Shown here: in pieces, positions 8,321-16,456 of the stretch
Layout: each line of letters starts with the position of its first letter
Position numbering within the stretch: position 1 is the stretch's first letter
Assembly (NCBI GenBank): GCA_030654695.1
Contig: JAURWY010000032.1
Location: 1 to 64,000 of the forward strand
Source: Polaromonas sp.
Lineage (GTDB): Bacteria > Pseudomonadota > Gammaproteobacteria > Burkholderiales > Burkholderiaceae_C
DNA: 64,000 nucleotides
Direction: 5' to 3'
Translations under genes and position numbers: made by a program
The notes under the pieces: model-generated
Databases searched by the model: none
Told to the model about the DNA's origin: nothing
The model's input: the letters and a program-made list of their open reading frames with translations, nothing else

Positions 8321-9142
8321 ATGAGCCTCGCGTTGAGAGGCCTGCTGCGGCCGCTGCTCAGACTGCTCCTGCTGCTGCTCGTGGCCGTGCTGTGCCTGCA
8401 GCTTTACTTTGTCGGCCGCATTGCGCTGATGACCGTGCTTACCCCTGAATCCACCGCCTTTCAACGCTCAGAAATCTGGCGCGTCGTCAACACCACTGGC
8501 GCACTCAAATGGCGCCAAAACTGGGTCCCTTATGCGCAGATCTCCGTCAACCTGAAGCGCGCCGTCATTACCTCCGAAGACGCCAGCTTCACCGAGCATG
8601 ACGGGCTGGACTTAGAGGCGCTTGAAAAAGCTTGGGGCAAAAACGCTGCGGCCGAGCAACGCGCGCAAAAACAAGCGGAACGGCTAGCCGCCGATGCTGC
8701 CAAACGCCAGTCCAACAAAAAAACCACTGTCAGCGCCGCTCTGGCGCCGCCGAAATTGGTCGCCAAAGCGCCCAAAATTGTCGGTGGCTCAACCATCACC
8801 CAGCAACTGGCCAAAAATCTTTTTCTCTCCGGTGAACGCACCTTGCTGCGCAAAGGTGAAGAGCTGGTGCTCACCTTGCTGCTCGAAGCGATGCTCAACA
8901 AGCAACGAATTCTGGAGATTTACCTCAACAACGTCGAATGGGGCGAAGGCATTTTTGGTGCGGAGGCTGCAGCCCAACACTATTACCGCAAACCAGCTGC
9001 ACGGCTCAGCCCTTACGAAGCCGCGCGGTTGGCTGTGATGCTGCCCAGGCCACGCTATTTTGAGACCCGACCCAACTCCGAGTACTTGGCCTCGCGCGCC
9101 AACACCATCGTCGCGCGCATGGGCGGCGTGGACGTGCCCTGA
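8321..9142 (+). CDS. mtgA: Monofunctional peptidoglycan transglycosylase MtgA
   Basis: A 273-residue GT51 glycosyltransferase that polymerises lipid II without a transpeptidase domain. One N-terminal membrane helix is followed by the family motifs: [15 protein letters not shown] with the catalytic Glu, [57 protein letters not shown] and [14 protein letters not shown]. The ATG giving MSLALRG was chosen over an upstream in-frame codon. An Ala/Lys/Gln-rich stretch of roughly 35-40 residues is inserted between the first two motifs. The last base of its TGA is the first base of the ruvC ATG, suggesting coupled translation. Confidence 0.93.
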   Translation: MSLALRGLLRPLLRLLLLLLVAVLCLQLYFVGRIALMTVLTPESTAFQRSEIWRVVNTTGALKWRQNWVPYAQISVNLKRAVITSEDASFTEHDGLDLEALEKAWGKNAAAEQRAQKQAERLAADAAKRQSNKKTTVSAALAPPKLVAKAPKIVGGSTITQQLAKNLFLSGERTLLRKGEELVLTLLLEAMLNKQRILEIYLNNVEWGEGIFGAEAAAQHYYRKPAARLSPYEAARLAVMLPRPRYFETRPNSEYLASRANTIVARMGGVDVP

Positions 9143-9690
9143 TGCGTATCTTAGGCATTGACCCGGGTCTACAAATCGCTGGCTTTGGCGTCATCGATGT
9201 CGATGGCCAAACGCTGAACTACGTCGCCAGCGGCACCATCAAAACCACCCACATGGTGGGCGACCCCTTGCCGCTGCGGCTCAAAGTTTTGTTTGATGGC
9301 GTGCGCGAAGTGGTGGCCCGCTACCAGCCCGATCAAGCGTCGGTCGAAATCGTTTTTGTCAACGTCAACCCGCAAGCCACCTTGCTGCTGGGCCAAGCCC
9401 GCGGTGCCTGCATCACCGCGCTGGTGGCGAGTGATTTACCGGTCAGCGAATACACCGCCTTGCAGATGAAAAAAGCCGTGGCCGGCTATGGCAAAGCCGG
9501 CAAAGCCGAAGTGCAAGAAATGGTCATGCGACTGCTCAAACTGCCGTCATTGCCCGGCAAAGACGCCGCCGATGCCTTGGGCTTGGCCATCACACATGCG
9601 CACGTCGGGCCAGCCATGGCCCGACTGGCAAAAGCCAGCGGGCTGGGCACTGCCATGGATGGGGCTTACCGCGATGGCCGCAGTCGGTAA
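9142..9690 (+). CDS. ruvC: Crossover junction endodeoxyribonuclease RuvC
   Basis: A 182-residue Holliday junction resolvase that cuts four-way junctions symmetrically with RuvAB. The RNase H-like fold is marked by [19 protein letters not shown] with the first catalytic Asp, the Glu in [21 protein letters not shown], and two Asp residues in [16 protein letters not shown]. The usual IExVF motif reads VEIVF here but keeps the acidic residue. ruvA and ruvB are not in this window. The start overlaps the mtgA stop by one base. After the stop an inverted repeat (gggttct / agaaccc, 9692-9712) has no T run and is at best a weak terminator. Confidence 0.95.
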   Translation: MRILGIDPGLQIAGFGVIDVDGQTLNYVASGTIKTTHMVGDPLPLRLKVLFDGVREVVARYQPDQASVEIVFVNVNPQATLLLGQARGACITALVASDLPVSEYTALQMKKAVAGYGKAGKAEVQEMVMRLLKLPSLPGKDAADALGLAITHAHVGPAMARLAKASGLGTAMDGAYRDGRSR

Positions 9691-9841
9691 AGGGTTCTCA
9701 TTAATAGAACCCGCTTCGGCACAAGCGCCAATTTCATACGTCTGCCCGCTCTGAAAATTAAAGACCGTCATCTATCGTTACAGCCGCCAAGCTTGTAAAA
9801 AGTCGGGGACATGACGATCTCACACTAGGGTATTCCCTGAA

Positions 9842-9857
9842 TTGCATACGCATGCAA
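9842..9857. promoter_or_regulatory. Candidate LacI-family operator 1
   Basis: TTGCAT-acgc-ATGCAA, a 16-bp inverted repeat with perfect 6-base arms, 61 bases before the start of the catabolic operon. The operon encodes its own LacI-family regulator, whose family usually binds palindromes of about this size. A second, similar repeat begins exactly 32 bases downstream, about three helical turns. Confidence 0.5.
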
Positions 9858-9869
9858 CGCCTGAATAAT

Positions 9870-9899
9870 TTGGATGCACACACATGCATTCTTTATTTA
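9870..9899 (+). promoter_or_regulatory. Predicted promoter of the catabolic operon with operator 2
   Basis: TTGGAT (9870-9875) and TATTTA (9894-9899) are separated by 18 bases in an AT-rich stretch just upstream of the hisD-like start. The spacer contains ATGCA-cacaca-TGCAT (9874-9889), a second 16-bp inverted repeat that shares the ATGCA half-site core with operator 1. A regulator bound here would block the polymerase, fitting local repression by the LacI-type protein encoded two genes downstream. Confidence 0.42.
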
Positions 9900-9917
9900 A
9901 ATTCAGGAACTGAACCC

Positions 9918-11240
9918 ATGATTCGATACCTCAAACGCGGCCGCGACGTGCAGGCCCGGGCAGATGACGACGTCAAAGTGCGAGCCACTGTCGAAGGCAT
10001 TATTCGTGACATCGAACAACGCGGTGATGACGCGGTGCGCGAGTACAGCCGAAAATTTGACAACTGGGAGCCCGCCGACTTCCGCCTGTCGCAGGGCCAG
10101 ATCGAGCAGGCCATGAAAAGCCTGTCGGCGCGCGAACTCGAGGACATCCGATTTGCACAAGCACAGATCCGCAATTTTGCGCAGATTCAGCGTGACTCCA
10201 TGCGCGATGTGGAAGTAGAAACCCGTCCCGGCGTGATCCTCGGCCATCGCCATATTCCCGTCAATGCGGTGGGCTGTTACGTCCCCGGCGGCAAGTACCC
10301 GATGATCGCGTCGGCCCACATGAGCGCACTGACGGCCAAGGTGGCCGGGGTCAAGCGCATTGTCTCAACGGCACCGCCGTTCAAGGGCGCACCGCATCCG
10401 GCGATCGTCACCGCCATGCACCTGGCCGGCGCTGACGAAATACTGGTGCTCGGAGGCGTCCAAGCTGTGGTCGCAATGGCGGTAGGCACGCCAAGCCTCA
10501 AGCCGGTCGACATGTTGGTTGGCCCGGGCAACATGTTTGTGGCCGAGGCGAAACGCCAGTTGTACGGCCGTGTCGGCATCGACCTGTTCGCCGGACCGAC
10601 TGAAACGCTGGTGATCGCGGATGACTCCGTCGACGGTGAACTGGTGGCCGTTGACCTGCTGGGCCAGGCCGAACACGGCGCCACCTCGCCCGCCGTGCTG
10701 CTGACCGACAGCGAGGCCCTAGCTCGCAGCACCATGGCCGAGATCGAGCGCCAGCTGAAGGTGTTGCCGACTGCGGAGATTGCCGCGCAGAGCTGGGCAG
10801 AGTTCGGCGAAATCATCGTCTGCGACAGCCGTGAAGAAATGCTGCAAAAGGCCGACGAACTGGCGTCCGAGCACGTGCAGATCATGACCCGAGAGCCAGA
10901 CTATTTCCTGAACAACATGACCAATTACGGCGCGCTGTTCATCGGCCCGCGTACCAACGTAGCCTTTGGCGACAAGGTCATCGGCACCAACCACACGCTG
11001 CCGACCAACAAGGCTGCACGCTACACCGGTGGTTTGTGGGTCGGCAAGTTCTTGAAGACCTGCACCTATCAAAAGGTGACGACCGACGAAGCCAGCGCAG
11101 AGATCGGCGAATACTGCTCGCGCCTGTGTCACATGGAAAATTTTGCCGGCCATGGCGAGCAGGCCAACATCCGGGTGCGCCGGTATGGCACACGACCGGA
11201 AGTGCCTTGGTACCAACCCGTGCCGGCGTTGGAGGCATGA
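9918..11240 (+). CDS. HisD-family catabolic dehydrogenase (HpsN-like)
   Basis: A 440-residue histidinol-dehydrogenase-family enzyme. The zinc and catalytic residues of HisD are kept: Gln250 and His253 in GQAEHG, Glu318-His319 in SEHVQIM, Asp352 in GDKVIGTNH and His412 in AGHGEQA. Outside these, segments such as [18 protein letters not shown] and [19 protein letters not shown] resemble the catabolic HpsN branch (sulfopropanediol 3-dehydrogenase) more than biosynthetic HisD. It also sits among dehydrogenases and a regulator rather than his genes. The likely reaction is NAD-dependent four-electron oxidation of a terminal alcohol to a carboxylate, substrate unknown. The start was chosen for the AGGAA site 8 bases upstream and the family's MIxYLK start. 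Confidence 0.8.
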   Translation: MIRYLKRGRDVQARADDDVKVRATVEGIIRDIEQRGDDAVREYSRKFDNWEPADFRLSQGQIEQAMKSLSARELEDIRFAQAQIRNFAQIQRDSMRDVEVETRPGVILGHRHIPVNAVGCYVPGGKYPMIASAHMSALTAKVAGVKRIVSTAPPFKGAPHPAIVTAMHLAGADEILVLGGVQAVVAMAVGTPSLKPVDMLVGPGNMFVAEAKRQLYGRVGIDLFAGPTETLVIADDSVDGELVAVDLLGQAEHGATSPAVLLTDSEALARSTMAEIERQLKVLPTAEIAAQSWAEFGEIIVCDSREEMLQKADELASEHVQIMTREPDYFLNNMTNYGALFIGPRTNVAFGDKVIGTNHTLPTNKAARYTGGLWVGKFLKTCTYQKVTTDEASAEIGEYCSRLCHMENFAGHGEQANIRVRRYGTRPEVPWYQPVPALEA

Positions 11241-11271
11241 GCGCGGGACTTTGCCGCTCAGAGGTTTTCCC

Positions 11272-12048
11272 ATGACGACGCGGCTGGAACTGCCGGTCGC
11301 TGCCGGCTTTCGGGTCGACGGCAAACGGGCGCTGGTCACTGGGGCCGGTCGGGGCCTTGGCTTGGCGGCCGCTACAGCGCTGGCGCAGGCCGGCGCTGCC
11401 GTCACGTTGGCTGCACGTTCCGAAGGTGAACTGCGCTCCGCCTGCGCGGCCATCACGGCCCAGGGCGGGCAGGCCGAATATCTGGTGTTGGACGTGACAG
11501 ACTCGAAGGTCGTCGCTGCCGCCATCGCAGAGCGACCCGCTTTTCACATCCTCGTCAACAACGCGGGCATGAACCGCCCCAAGCCGCTGCTTGACACCTC
11601 CGATGAAGACATTGATGCGGTGTTCGACCTGAACGTGAAGGCAACCTTCTACGTCACGCGGGAGGTCACACGCCGTCTGCTGGCAGCTGGCGAGAAGGGG
11701 TCGATCATCAACGTCAGCTCGCAAATGGGCCATGTGGGCGGCCCGCGCCGAACACTCTACTGTGCCACCAAACATGCGGTCGAGGGCATGACCAAGGCGC
11801 TGGCCTGGGAACTCGGTCCTGCCGGTATTCGCGTCAACACGGTGTGTCCGACCTTCATCGAGACGGCCTTCACCGCACCGATGTTCGCCGACACGGTCTT
11901 TCGCGATTTCGTGGTCAGCAAGATCGCGCTTGGCCGCATCGGCCGCTTGGATGAGGTGATGGGTCCCATCGTGTTCCTGGCCAGCGAAGCGTCGAGTCTT
12001 ATGACCGGCAGCGCATTGATGCTTGATGGTGGCTGGACAGCGGCATGA
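11272..12048 (+). CDS. SDR-family oxidoreductase
   Basis: A 258-residue classical short-chain dehydrogenase. TGAGRGLG is the nucleotide-binding motif, NNAG follows, and Ser plus YCATK form the catalytic Ser-Tyr-Lys set; the C-terminal TGSALMLDGGWTAA is typical. The fold is of the gluconate 5-dehydrogenase or 3-oxoacyl reductase kind, and the partner genes suggest oxidation of a secondary alcohol on the same unknown substrate as the HisD-like enzyme. The start ATG lies 31 bases after the previous stop; a longer upstream frame overlaps the hisD-like gene and is rejected. The stop overlaps the start of the LacI gene as ATGA. Confidence 0.88.
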   Translation: MTTRLELPVAAGFRVDGKRALVTGAGRGLGLAAATALAQAGAAVTLAARSEGELRSACAAITAQGGQAEYLVLDVTDSKVVAAAIAERPAFHILVNNAGMNRPKPLLDTSDEDIDAVFDLNVKATFYVTREVTRRLLAAGEKGSIINVSSQMGHVGGPRRTLYCATKHAVEGMTKALAWELGPAGIRVNTVCPTFIETAFTAPMFADTVFRDFVVSKIALGRIGRLDEVMGPIVFLASEASSLMTGSALMLDGGWTAA

Positions 12049-13091
12049 AGTCCAACCCGACGGCGCACGACGTCGCCCGGCTGGCGGGGGTTTCGCAGTC
12101 GGCCGTGAGCCGCAGCTTCACCGCCGGCGCCAGTGTGGCGCCGGCTACGCGTGAGCGCATCTTGGCGGCCGCACGTGAGATCGGTTACCGGCCCAATGCC
12201 ATTGCCCGCAGCCTCATCACTCGGCGCAGCCGCATCGTCGGGCTGGTCATGAGCTACCTTGAGAACCAGTTCTACCCGCTGGTCATTGAGCGCTTGTCGC
12301 AAGCCCTGCAACGCAACGGTTATCACGTGCTGCTGTTCATCAGCGAGACGGCGGATGCGGATGCGATTCTGACCGACATCCTTCAGTACCAGGTCGACGG
12401 GATCGTGATGGCGTCCACCACGCTGTCGTCTGGTCTGGCAAACGACTGCGCCAAAGCCGGCATCCCGGTGGTGCTATTCAACCGGGTGGCGCAGCTCGGT
12501 GTCATGGGGCGTTTGTCCACCAGTTCGGTGACGTCGCAAAACCGCGAGGGCGGCCGCTTAGTGGGCGAACTGTTGCTGCGAACCGGTCACCGCCGCATCG
12601 CGTGGTTGGCAGGACTTGAGAACGCATCAACCAGCTTGGACCGCGAGGCAGGACTATGCGAGGTGCTGGAAGAGGCTGGTATGGCGATGTACGCAAGGGG
12701 CGTTGGTCGTTATGACTTTGCGGAGGCAAAGCAGGTCGTGCGGGAGATGTTCAGCGACCCAGCCACACGCCCCGATGCCTTGTTTGCCGCGAATGATCAC
12801 ATGGCCATTGCGGCGCTGGAGACTTTGCGCACCGACCTCGGGCTTCAGGTGCCAGAAGACGTCTCGGTGGTGGGCTTCGACAACGTGCCGCAAGCGGCGT
12901 GGCCATCGTTCAACCTGACCACTGTGCAGCAGGATGTGGACCGCATGGTGGAGGCCACCCGCACCCTGTTGTTCGAGCAAATCGACGGCGAAGTGCAGGC
13001 GCGCAGCGTGACGGTGCCTTGCGTGCTGGTGGAGCGCGGCACGGTGCGCGTTCGCGAATCCTGGGCTGGGCAACCAGTGACATCCAGATAA
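12045..13091 (+). CDS. LacI-family transcriptional regulator
   Basis: A 348-residue regulator with an N-terminal helix-turn-helix (TAHDVARLAGVSQSAVSRSF), the hinge region ending in RPNAIARSLITRRS, and a periplasmic-binding-like effector domain (IVGLVMSYLENQFYPLVIERL, VVLFNRV, NREGGRLVGELLLRTGHRRIAWLAG, PDALFAANDHMAIAAL, VSVVGFDNVPQAAWP). It is cotranscribed with the dehydrogenases through a 4-base overlap and most likely represses this operon in response to its substrate. Two 16-bp inverted repeats upstream of the operon are candidate binding sites. The effector cannot be predicted from sequence; sugar acids or polyols would be usual for the family. Confidence 0.92.
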   Translation: MKSNPTAHDVARLAGVSQSAVSRSFTAGASVAPATRERILAAAREIGYRPNAIARSLITRRSRIVGLVMSYLENQFYPLVIERLSQALQRNGYHVLLFISETADADAILTDILQYQVDGIVMASTTLSSGLANDCAKAGIPVVLFNRVAQLGVMGRLSTSSVTSQNREGGRLVGELLLRTGHRRIAWLAGLENASTSLDREAGLCEVLEEAGMAMYARGVGRYDFAEAKQVVREMFSDPATRPDALFAANDHMAIAALETLRTDLGLQVPEDVSVVGFDNVPQAAWPSFNLTTVQQDVDRMVEATRTLLFEQIDGEVQARSVTVPCVLVERGTVRVRESWAGQPVTSR

Positions 13092-13109
13092 AAACAGGAA
13101 CACAACAAA

Positions 13110-14063
13110 ATGACTGATATTCAGAAATTCATTGGCGACCGGTCGATGGCCATCGTCGGCGCCGGATTGGTCGGCGCTGGCTGGGCGGTGGTGTACGCCC
13201 GTGCCGGTTTGAAAGTGAAGATGTTTGACGCGAATCCGGAGATCACCCACAAGGCAATTCCGCTGATCGCGGGACAGCTGGCCGGACTCAAGAAGCACGG
13301 CCTGATCGAGGAAGACCCCGCGATCATCCTAGCGCGCATCACCACGGCCTCCACGCTGGCTGAAGCCATCGAAGGCGTGGCTTATGTGCAGGAGTCGGTG
13401 CTGGAACGTGTCGATGTCAAACGCCAGCTGATGATCGACATCGATGCCATTGCATCACCTGACTTAATCGTTGGCAGCTCAACCTCCGGCATACCCGGAT
13501 CGGCGTTCGCGCTGGGGCTGTCGATCTCGCCACGGGTGCTGATCGTGCATCCGGTCAACCCGCCTTATTTGGTGCCGGTGGTTGAACTGGTGCCGTCACC
13601 GGAAACATCGCCCGCTACTGTTGAATTCGCAGATGCGCTCATGCAGGCTGTCGGCCAGACGGTGGTGCATGTGCGCAAGGAAGTCGAAGGCTTTGTGCTG
13701 AACCGCTTACAGGCGGTGCTGCTGCGAGAAGCTTGGGCGCTGGTGCAGGAAGGCGTTGCCAGCTGTGAAGACATCGACAAGACCGTGCGCGACGGCCTGG
13801 GCTGGCGCTGGTCTTTCATGGGCCCGTTCGAAACCATCGATCTGAATGCCCCCGGTGGCGTGGCTGACTATGCCGCGCGGCTGGGACCGCTGTACCAGCG
13901 CATCGCCACATCGCGCCAGCACGAACAACCGTGGGATGAGGCGCTGATCAAAGAGGTCGAAACACAGCGCCGCGAGCACTTGGAGCATGCCGAGCTGGAG
14001 TCGCGCCGCGCTTGGCGTGATGAAAAACTGATGGCATTCGCCGCTGCCCGACGGCGGTCTTGA
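13110..14063 (+). CDS. 3-hydroxyacyl-CoA dehydrogenase-like, CRYL1 / L-gulonate 3-dehydrogenase type
   Basis: A 317-residue NAD-dependent dehydrogenase. The Rossmann motif is AIVGAGLVGAGWAVVYARAG; the catalytic His is in HPVNPPYLVPVVELVP; then comes EGFVLNRLQAVLLREAWALV. This arrangement, especially HPVNPPY, is that of lambda-crystallin/CRYL1 proteins that oxidise free 3-hydroxy acids such as L-gulonate, rather than of FadB-type acyl-CoA enzymes. It follows the LacI gene by 18 bases. In this cluster it would oxidise the 3-hydroxyl of an acid made by the two earlier dehydrogenases, giving a 3-keto acid. That placement is inference. Confidence 0.82.
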   Translation: MTDIQKFIGDRSMAIVGAGLVGAGWAVVYARAGLKVKMFDANPEITHKAIPLIAGQLAGLKKHGLIEEDPAIILARITTASTLAEAIEGVAYVQESVLERVDVKRQLMIDIDAIASPDLIVGSSTSGIPGSAFALGLSISPRVLIVHPVNPPYLVPVVELVPSPETSPATVEFADALMQAVGQTVVHVRKEVEGFVLNRLQAVLLREAWALVQEGVASCEDIDKTVRDGLGWRWSFMGPFETIDLNAPGGVADYAARLGPLYQRIATSRQHEQPWDEALIKEVETQRREHLEHAELESRRAWRDEKLMAFAAARRRS

Positions 14064-14123
14064 CCCCCATCCCCTTTATCACCTTTCCTTTATTTAACCC
14101 AACCAACCGAAAACGACGTCCTC

Positions 14124-15125
14124 ATGAATCTGTACGCCACACTCTCTGCCCAATCCCGCCGTCGCCTTCTGGGCACGGCCATGGCCTTGGCCGCCTGCAG
14201 CCTGCCCGCCGCACATGCGCAGAGCGAATACCCCAACAAGCCGATCCGCCTGATCGTGCCCTTCGCCACTGCTGGCGTGACCGACACAAGTGCCCGCATC
14301 GTGGCTGAGAAGCTCAGCCGAGAGCTGGGCCAGCAGGTGGTGGTGGAAAACAAGCCCGGCGCGGCCGGCAACATCGGCACCCAGATGGTTTCGCGAGCCG
14401 AACCGGACGGCTACACCTTGCTGCTCGGCTATGACGGCACGCTGGTGATCAACCCCAACGTCTATGCCAAGGTGCCTTTCGACCCTGTCAAGGACTTCGC
14501 GCCTATTGGCAAGATCGGCGACGCCATCCTGGTGGTCGCGACCAACGCCAAGTTGGGCGTCAACACCATGGCCGAACTGCAGAACTACGCCAAGACTGTG
14601 TCAGGCGGCATGTCCTATGGCAGCGCCGGCACCGGCAGCACCACCCATTTGGCCGGCGAAATGCTGCACCAGCGCACCGGCATCCCGATGACCCACGTGC
14701 CCTACAAGGGCGGCGGACAGGCCGTGGCCGACGTGGTGGGCGGTGCCCTGCCGGTGACGTTCGCCGCGGTGGCGGGTGCCATGCCCTTTGTCAAGGGTGG
14801 CCAGATCAAAGCCGTGGCCGTCACATCGCGCCAGCGGGCGCCCTCATTGCCGGACGTGCCGACCTTCATAGAAGCCGGCCTGAAGGACTTTGAGATCAAT
14901 TCCTGGGTCGGCCTGCTGGCGCCCGCGCGCACGCCCAAGCCCGTGATCGACAAGCTGAGCGTGGCGCTGCAAAAGGTGCTGAACGCACCCGACATGCGCG
15001 ACCGGCTTGCCTCCCTGGGCATCGTGGCCATGCCGGGCACGCCTGAGGCCTACGGCAACGAAATCGTGCGCGACTTAGAGAAGAACAAAGCGATCGTCAA
15101 AGCCGCCGGAATCAAGCTTGAATGA
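14124..15125 (+). CDS. Tripartite tricarboxylate transporter binding protein (Bug/TctC)
   Basis: A 333-residue periplasmic binding protein. The signal peptide (MNLYATLSAQSRRRLLGTAM, ending AHA-QS) has a run of Arg before the hydrophobic part, so Tat export is possible. YPNKPIRLIVPFATAGVTDTSAR and GAAGNIGTQMVSRAEPDGYTLL-type motifs are the hallmark of Bug proteins, which bind carboxylates. No tctA or tctB membrane genes are nearby, the common state of orphan Bug proteins in Burkholderiales. Its position suggests the operon's substrate is a carboxylate, taken up with membrane components encoded elsewhere, or that this protein acts as a sensor. Confidence 0.93.
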   Translation: MNLYATLSAQSRRRLLGTAMALAACSLPAAHAQSEYPNKPIRLIVPFATAGVTDTSARIVAEKLSRELGQQVVVENKPGAAGNIGTQMVSRAEPDGYTLLLGYDGTLVINPNVYAKVPFDPVKDFAPIGKIGDAILVVATNAKLGVNTMAELQNYAKTVSGGMSYGSAGTGSTTHLAGEMLHQRTGIPMTHVPYKGGGQAVADVVGGALPVTFAAVAGAMPFVKGGQIKAVAVTSRQRAPSLPDVPTFIEAGLKDFEINSWVGLLAPARTPKPVIDKLSVALQKVLNAPDMRDRLASLGIVAMPGTPEAYGNEIVRDLEKNKAIVKAAGIKLE

Positions 15126-15164
15126 CCGCCTTTCTTTGTTTGCTTATTCTTGACTGGAACTGCC

Positions 15165-16028
15165 ATGGCTAATCCCATCCTTCGACAAAAACTCACTGCG
15201 GGTGAATTCATCGTCATCCCCGGCGTGCAGGACATGATCGCCACCGTCATGACCAACAAGGTCGGTTTCGACATCATCTACGGCAGCGGTTACTGGACCA
15301 CCGCCTCAGCCTACGGTTTGCCGGACGCCGGCATCGCCACCTACACCCAGATGGTGGACCGCATGCGCACCATCACGCGCACCAGCAAGGCCGCCCTCAT
15401 CGCCGACGCGGACACCGGCTACGGCGGCCTGCTCAACGTGCACCACACGGTGCGCGGCTATGAGGAAGCCGGCGTCACCGCCATCCAGATCGAGGACCAA
15501 GAATTCCCCAAGAAATGCGGCCACACGCCGTACAAGCGCTGCGTGCCCATCGAAGACATGGTCGAGAAGATCCAGGTCGCGTCCGAAGCTCGCGAAGACA
15601 AGGAGAACTTCCTCATCATCGCCAGAACCGATGCGCGCGCCAGCCTGGGCATGGACGATGCCTTGCGTCGCATGGAGGCCTACGCAAAGGCCGGTGCCGA
15701 CATCCTGTTTCTCGAGGCGCCGCAGTCCGAGGAAGAGATGTGCCGCGCCTGCGAAGCCTTCGACCTGCCCATGATGGCGAACATGGCTGACGGCGGTAAA
15801 ACGCCCATTCTGCCGGCTGATGTGCTCAAGGAAATCGGCTATTCGCTCGCCATCTTTCCCGCCATGACAAGCTTGGTCGCAGCCGCTGCGATGGAAAAAG
15901 CGCTGTGCCACCTCAAGGAATCAGGCACCAGCCTGTCGCCCGACATCCCCATGACCGACTTCAACGAGTTCTGCCGCTTGATCGGCTTCGATGAAGTTTG
16001 GGACTTCGAGAAGCGCTGGGCGCGTTGA
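15165..16028 (+). CDS. Isocitrate lyase/PEP mutase-family C-C lyase
   Basis: A 287-residue protein of the isocitrate lyase superfamily. DADTGYGG holds the metal-binding Asp residues, EDQEFPKKCGH holds the KKCGH gating loop with the catalytic Cys that marks the lyases as opposed to phosphonomutases, and IIARTDA follows. Relatives include 2-methylisocitrate lyase, 2,3-dimethylmalate lyase and oxaloacetate decarboxylases. As the only lyase of the operon it probably performs the carbon-carbon cleavage of the 2-hydroxy or keto diacid produced upstream, releasing pyruvate, glyoxylate or a similar unit. The exact substrate cannot be told. ATG chosen over an in-frame TTG five codons upstream. Confidence 0.85.
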   Translation: MANPILRQKLTAGEFIVIPGVQDMIATVMTNKVGFDIIYGSGYWTTASAYGLPDAGIATYTQMVDRMRTITRTSKAALIADADTGYGGLLNVHHTVRGYEEAGVTAIQIEDQEFPKKCGHTPYKRCVPIEDMVEKIQVASEAREDKENFLIIARTDARASLGMDDALRRMEAYAKAGADILFLEAPQSEEEMCRACEAFDLPMMANMADGGKTPILPADVLKEIGYSLAIFPAMTSLVAAAAMEKALCHLKESGTSLSPDIPMTDFNEFCRLIGFDEVWDFEKRWAR

Positions 16029-16225
16029 GACCGGCCTGCCACAGTACGAATACACCACCTGGTTCGGCCTGTTTGCCGCCAAGGACGCGCCGGCAGCGGT
16101 GACCGAGAGTGTCTGCGCCACTGTGCGCCGAGCCGTTGGTGAACCAACCCGCTGAGTTCGCGGCCCAAGTGCGCAAGGAGGACGAGCGCTTCAGCGCGTT
16201 GACAAAACGCTTTCCGCTGGATTGA
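16027..16225 (+). pseudogene. Remnant of a second Bug/TctC gene (C-terminus only)
   Basis: Directly after the lyase stop codon, one frame reads ETGLPQYEYTTWFGLFAAKD and runs to a stop near 16155. A different frame then continues PAEFAAQVRKEDERFSAL to LTKRFPLD and a stop at 16223-16225. Together these match the C-terminal end of Bug proteins (a GLPxxEYxTWFGL-type segment and a final AEFAAxxRxE...LD), interrupted by at least one frameshift and lacking the N-terminal two thirds. It indicates loss or rearrangement of a second binding-protein gene. The following 230 bases, up to the alcohol dehydrogenase, hold nothing I recognise. Confidence 0.72.
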
Positions 16226-16456
16226 AGACGCATTTCCGGGACGCCTCCGCACGGCCCAAGCGGGCGCGGGATGCAGCCGCTGCAATGGCACAGTACTTCG
16301 GCTTGGTGGCAGCATCGCATGCAGCCGAGATGGAACTCAGACTTCCATGATGGCAAATGGACAATGCCTGTTGGAAGGTCATGCGGCGTTGAGCTGATAT
16401 TTTTTTACAGTCATCCCTTTTACTTTACGTCTTAATCAACAAAGCAATAAAGATCT

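Noticed and set aside
8241..8321. A missing aroE between the TonB-like gene and mtgA
   Set aside because: Some related genomes may carry aroE near here, but there are only 79 bases and no remnant of shikimate dehydrogenase, so nothing can be claimed.
9692..9712. Inverted repeat after ruvC as an intrinsic terminator
   Set aside because: The 7-bp stem (gggttct / agaaccc) has an AT-rich loop and no following T run.
9918..11240. Histidine biosynthesis gene hisD
   Set aside because: The zinc and catalytic residues are shared by the whole family, but the neighbours are catabolic and no his gene is present; other segments fit the HpsN-like branch better.
11143..11271. Longer N-terminus for the SDR protein
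   Set aside because: It would overlap the hisD-like gene by nearly 100 bases and adds no Rossmann-fold residue; the ATG at 11272 gives the usual family start.
16226..16456. Possible gene between the Bug remnant and the alcohol dehydrogenase
   Set aside because: Only short frames without ribosome sites or motifs are present.
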